Source of the DNA: an uncultured Pseudomonadota bacterium
GTDB lineage: Bacteria; Desulfobacterota_B; Binatia; UBA9968
DNA length: 6,192 nt
Direction of reading: 5' to 3'
Assembly (NCBI GenBank): GCA_946478635.1
Contig: CAMLCX010000307.1
Coordinates: forward strand, 1-6,192
Position 1 is the stretch's first letter; every line of letters begins with the position of its first letter. The notes beneath the pieces are model-generated. The model saw only the letters and a program-made list of their open reading frames with translations, was not told the DNA's origin and did no database searches. Below are positions 6,114 through 6,192 of this stretch, piece by piece. The translations under genes were made by a program, and so were the position numbers.

Positions 6114-6118
6114 GAGGG
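6114..6118 (+). promoter_or_regulatory. ribosome binding site for the gene after hhyL
   Basis: GAGGG with a 7-base spacer to the ATG at 6126. The alternative in-frame ATG at 6090 has only AAAGG at 6076-6080, 9 bases upstream. The GAGGG site makes 6126 slightly better, though 6090 is possible. Confidence 0.45.
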
Positions 6119-6125
6119 CACGCCA

Positions 6126-6192
6126 ATGACGAAGGCCGAGGATCTGCGCGCGGTGGGCGAGCGTATCGATGGGTTGCTCGAGGAATTTGCTG
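6126..6192 (+). CDS. start of a hydrogenase-linked gene, possibly NifU-like (3' end outside window)
   Basis: Only 22 codons are visible: MTKAEDLRAVGERIDGLLEE and two more residues. The frame is open to the window end and begins 52 bases after hhyL (or 16 bases, if ATG 6090 is used, which would add 12 residues), so it should belong to the same operon. The helical, acidic opening with VGERIDGLLEE resembles the start of NifU-domain proteins found next to group 1h hydrogenase genes, where they are thought to help supply Fe-S clusters. This is recognition from a very short stretch; another hydrogenase accessory protein is equally compatible. That a gene starts here is more certain than its function. 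Confidence 0.5.
   Translation, partial: MTKAEDLRAVGERIDGLLEEFA

Noticed and set aside
6070..6129. ATGA overlap start after hhyL giving a tiny 19-residue frame
   Set aside because: It lacks a good ribosome site and stops almost at once; the frame through 6090 and 6126 stays open to the window end and starts with plausible protein sequence.

Overview
The window is from a moderately GC-rich bacterial genome. It holds a locus for a group 1h (formerly group 5, actinobacterial-type) [NiFe] hydrogenase, the high-affinity class used by aerobic bacteria to oxidise trace or atmospheric H2. All genes are on the plus strand. The host cannot be named from this sequence. The NarL-type two-component pair and strong Shine-Dalgarno sites would suit many Gram-negative soil or water lineages, and group 1h enzymes are spread widely by transfer.

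Layout: (1) 2-754, a small-subunit gene (hhyS copy 1) whose 5' end lies outside the window. (2) 804-2195, a soluble PAS sensor histidine kinase of the HisKA_3 (NarX-like) type. (3) 2207-2890, its probable partner, a NarL/LuxR-type response regulator. (4) 2891-3164, a 274-base non-coding gap with a perfect 15-base palindrome and a possible leader stem-loop. (5) 3165-4223, a complete second hhyS. (6) 4301-6073, the large catalytic subunit hhyL. (7) From about 6126 to the window end, the first 22 codons of another gene, perhaps a NifU-like accessory protein.

Genes 5 and 6 form a conventional HhyS-HhyL pair. HhyL carries the NiFe-binding CxxC pairs and a cleavable C-terminal tail. HhyS carries ligands for three Fe-S clusters, including the Cys-x-x-Asp proximal pair known from group 1h enzymes. 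There is no Tat signal, so the enzyme should be cytosolic or attached to the inner face of the membrane.

The unusual part is the upstream half. A second small subunit, about 71% identical by hand alignment (171 of 242 positions, no gaps), is followed directly by a PAS kinase and regulator and not by a large subunit. The order S-kinase-regulator-S-L suggests either H2- or redox-linked control of the enzyme, or a duplicated small subunit serving as an alternative electron-transfer partner. Both are inference. No transposase, tRNA, rRNA, CRISPR array or integration site was seen.
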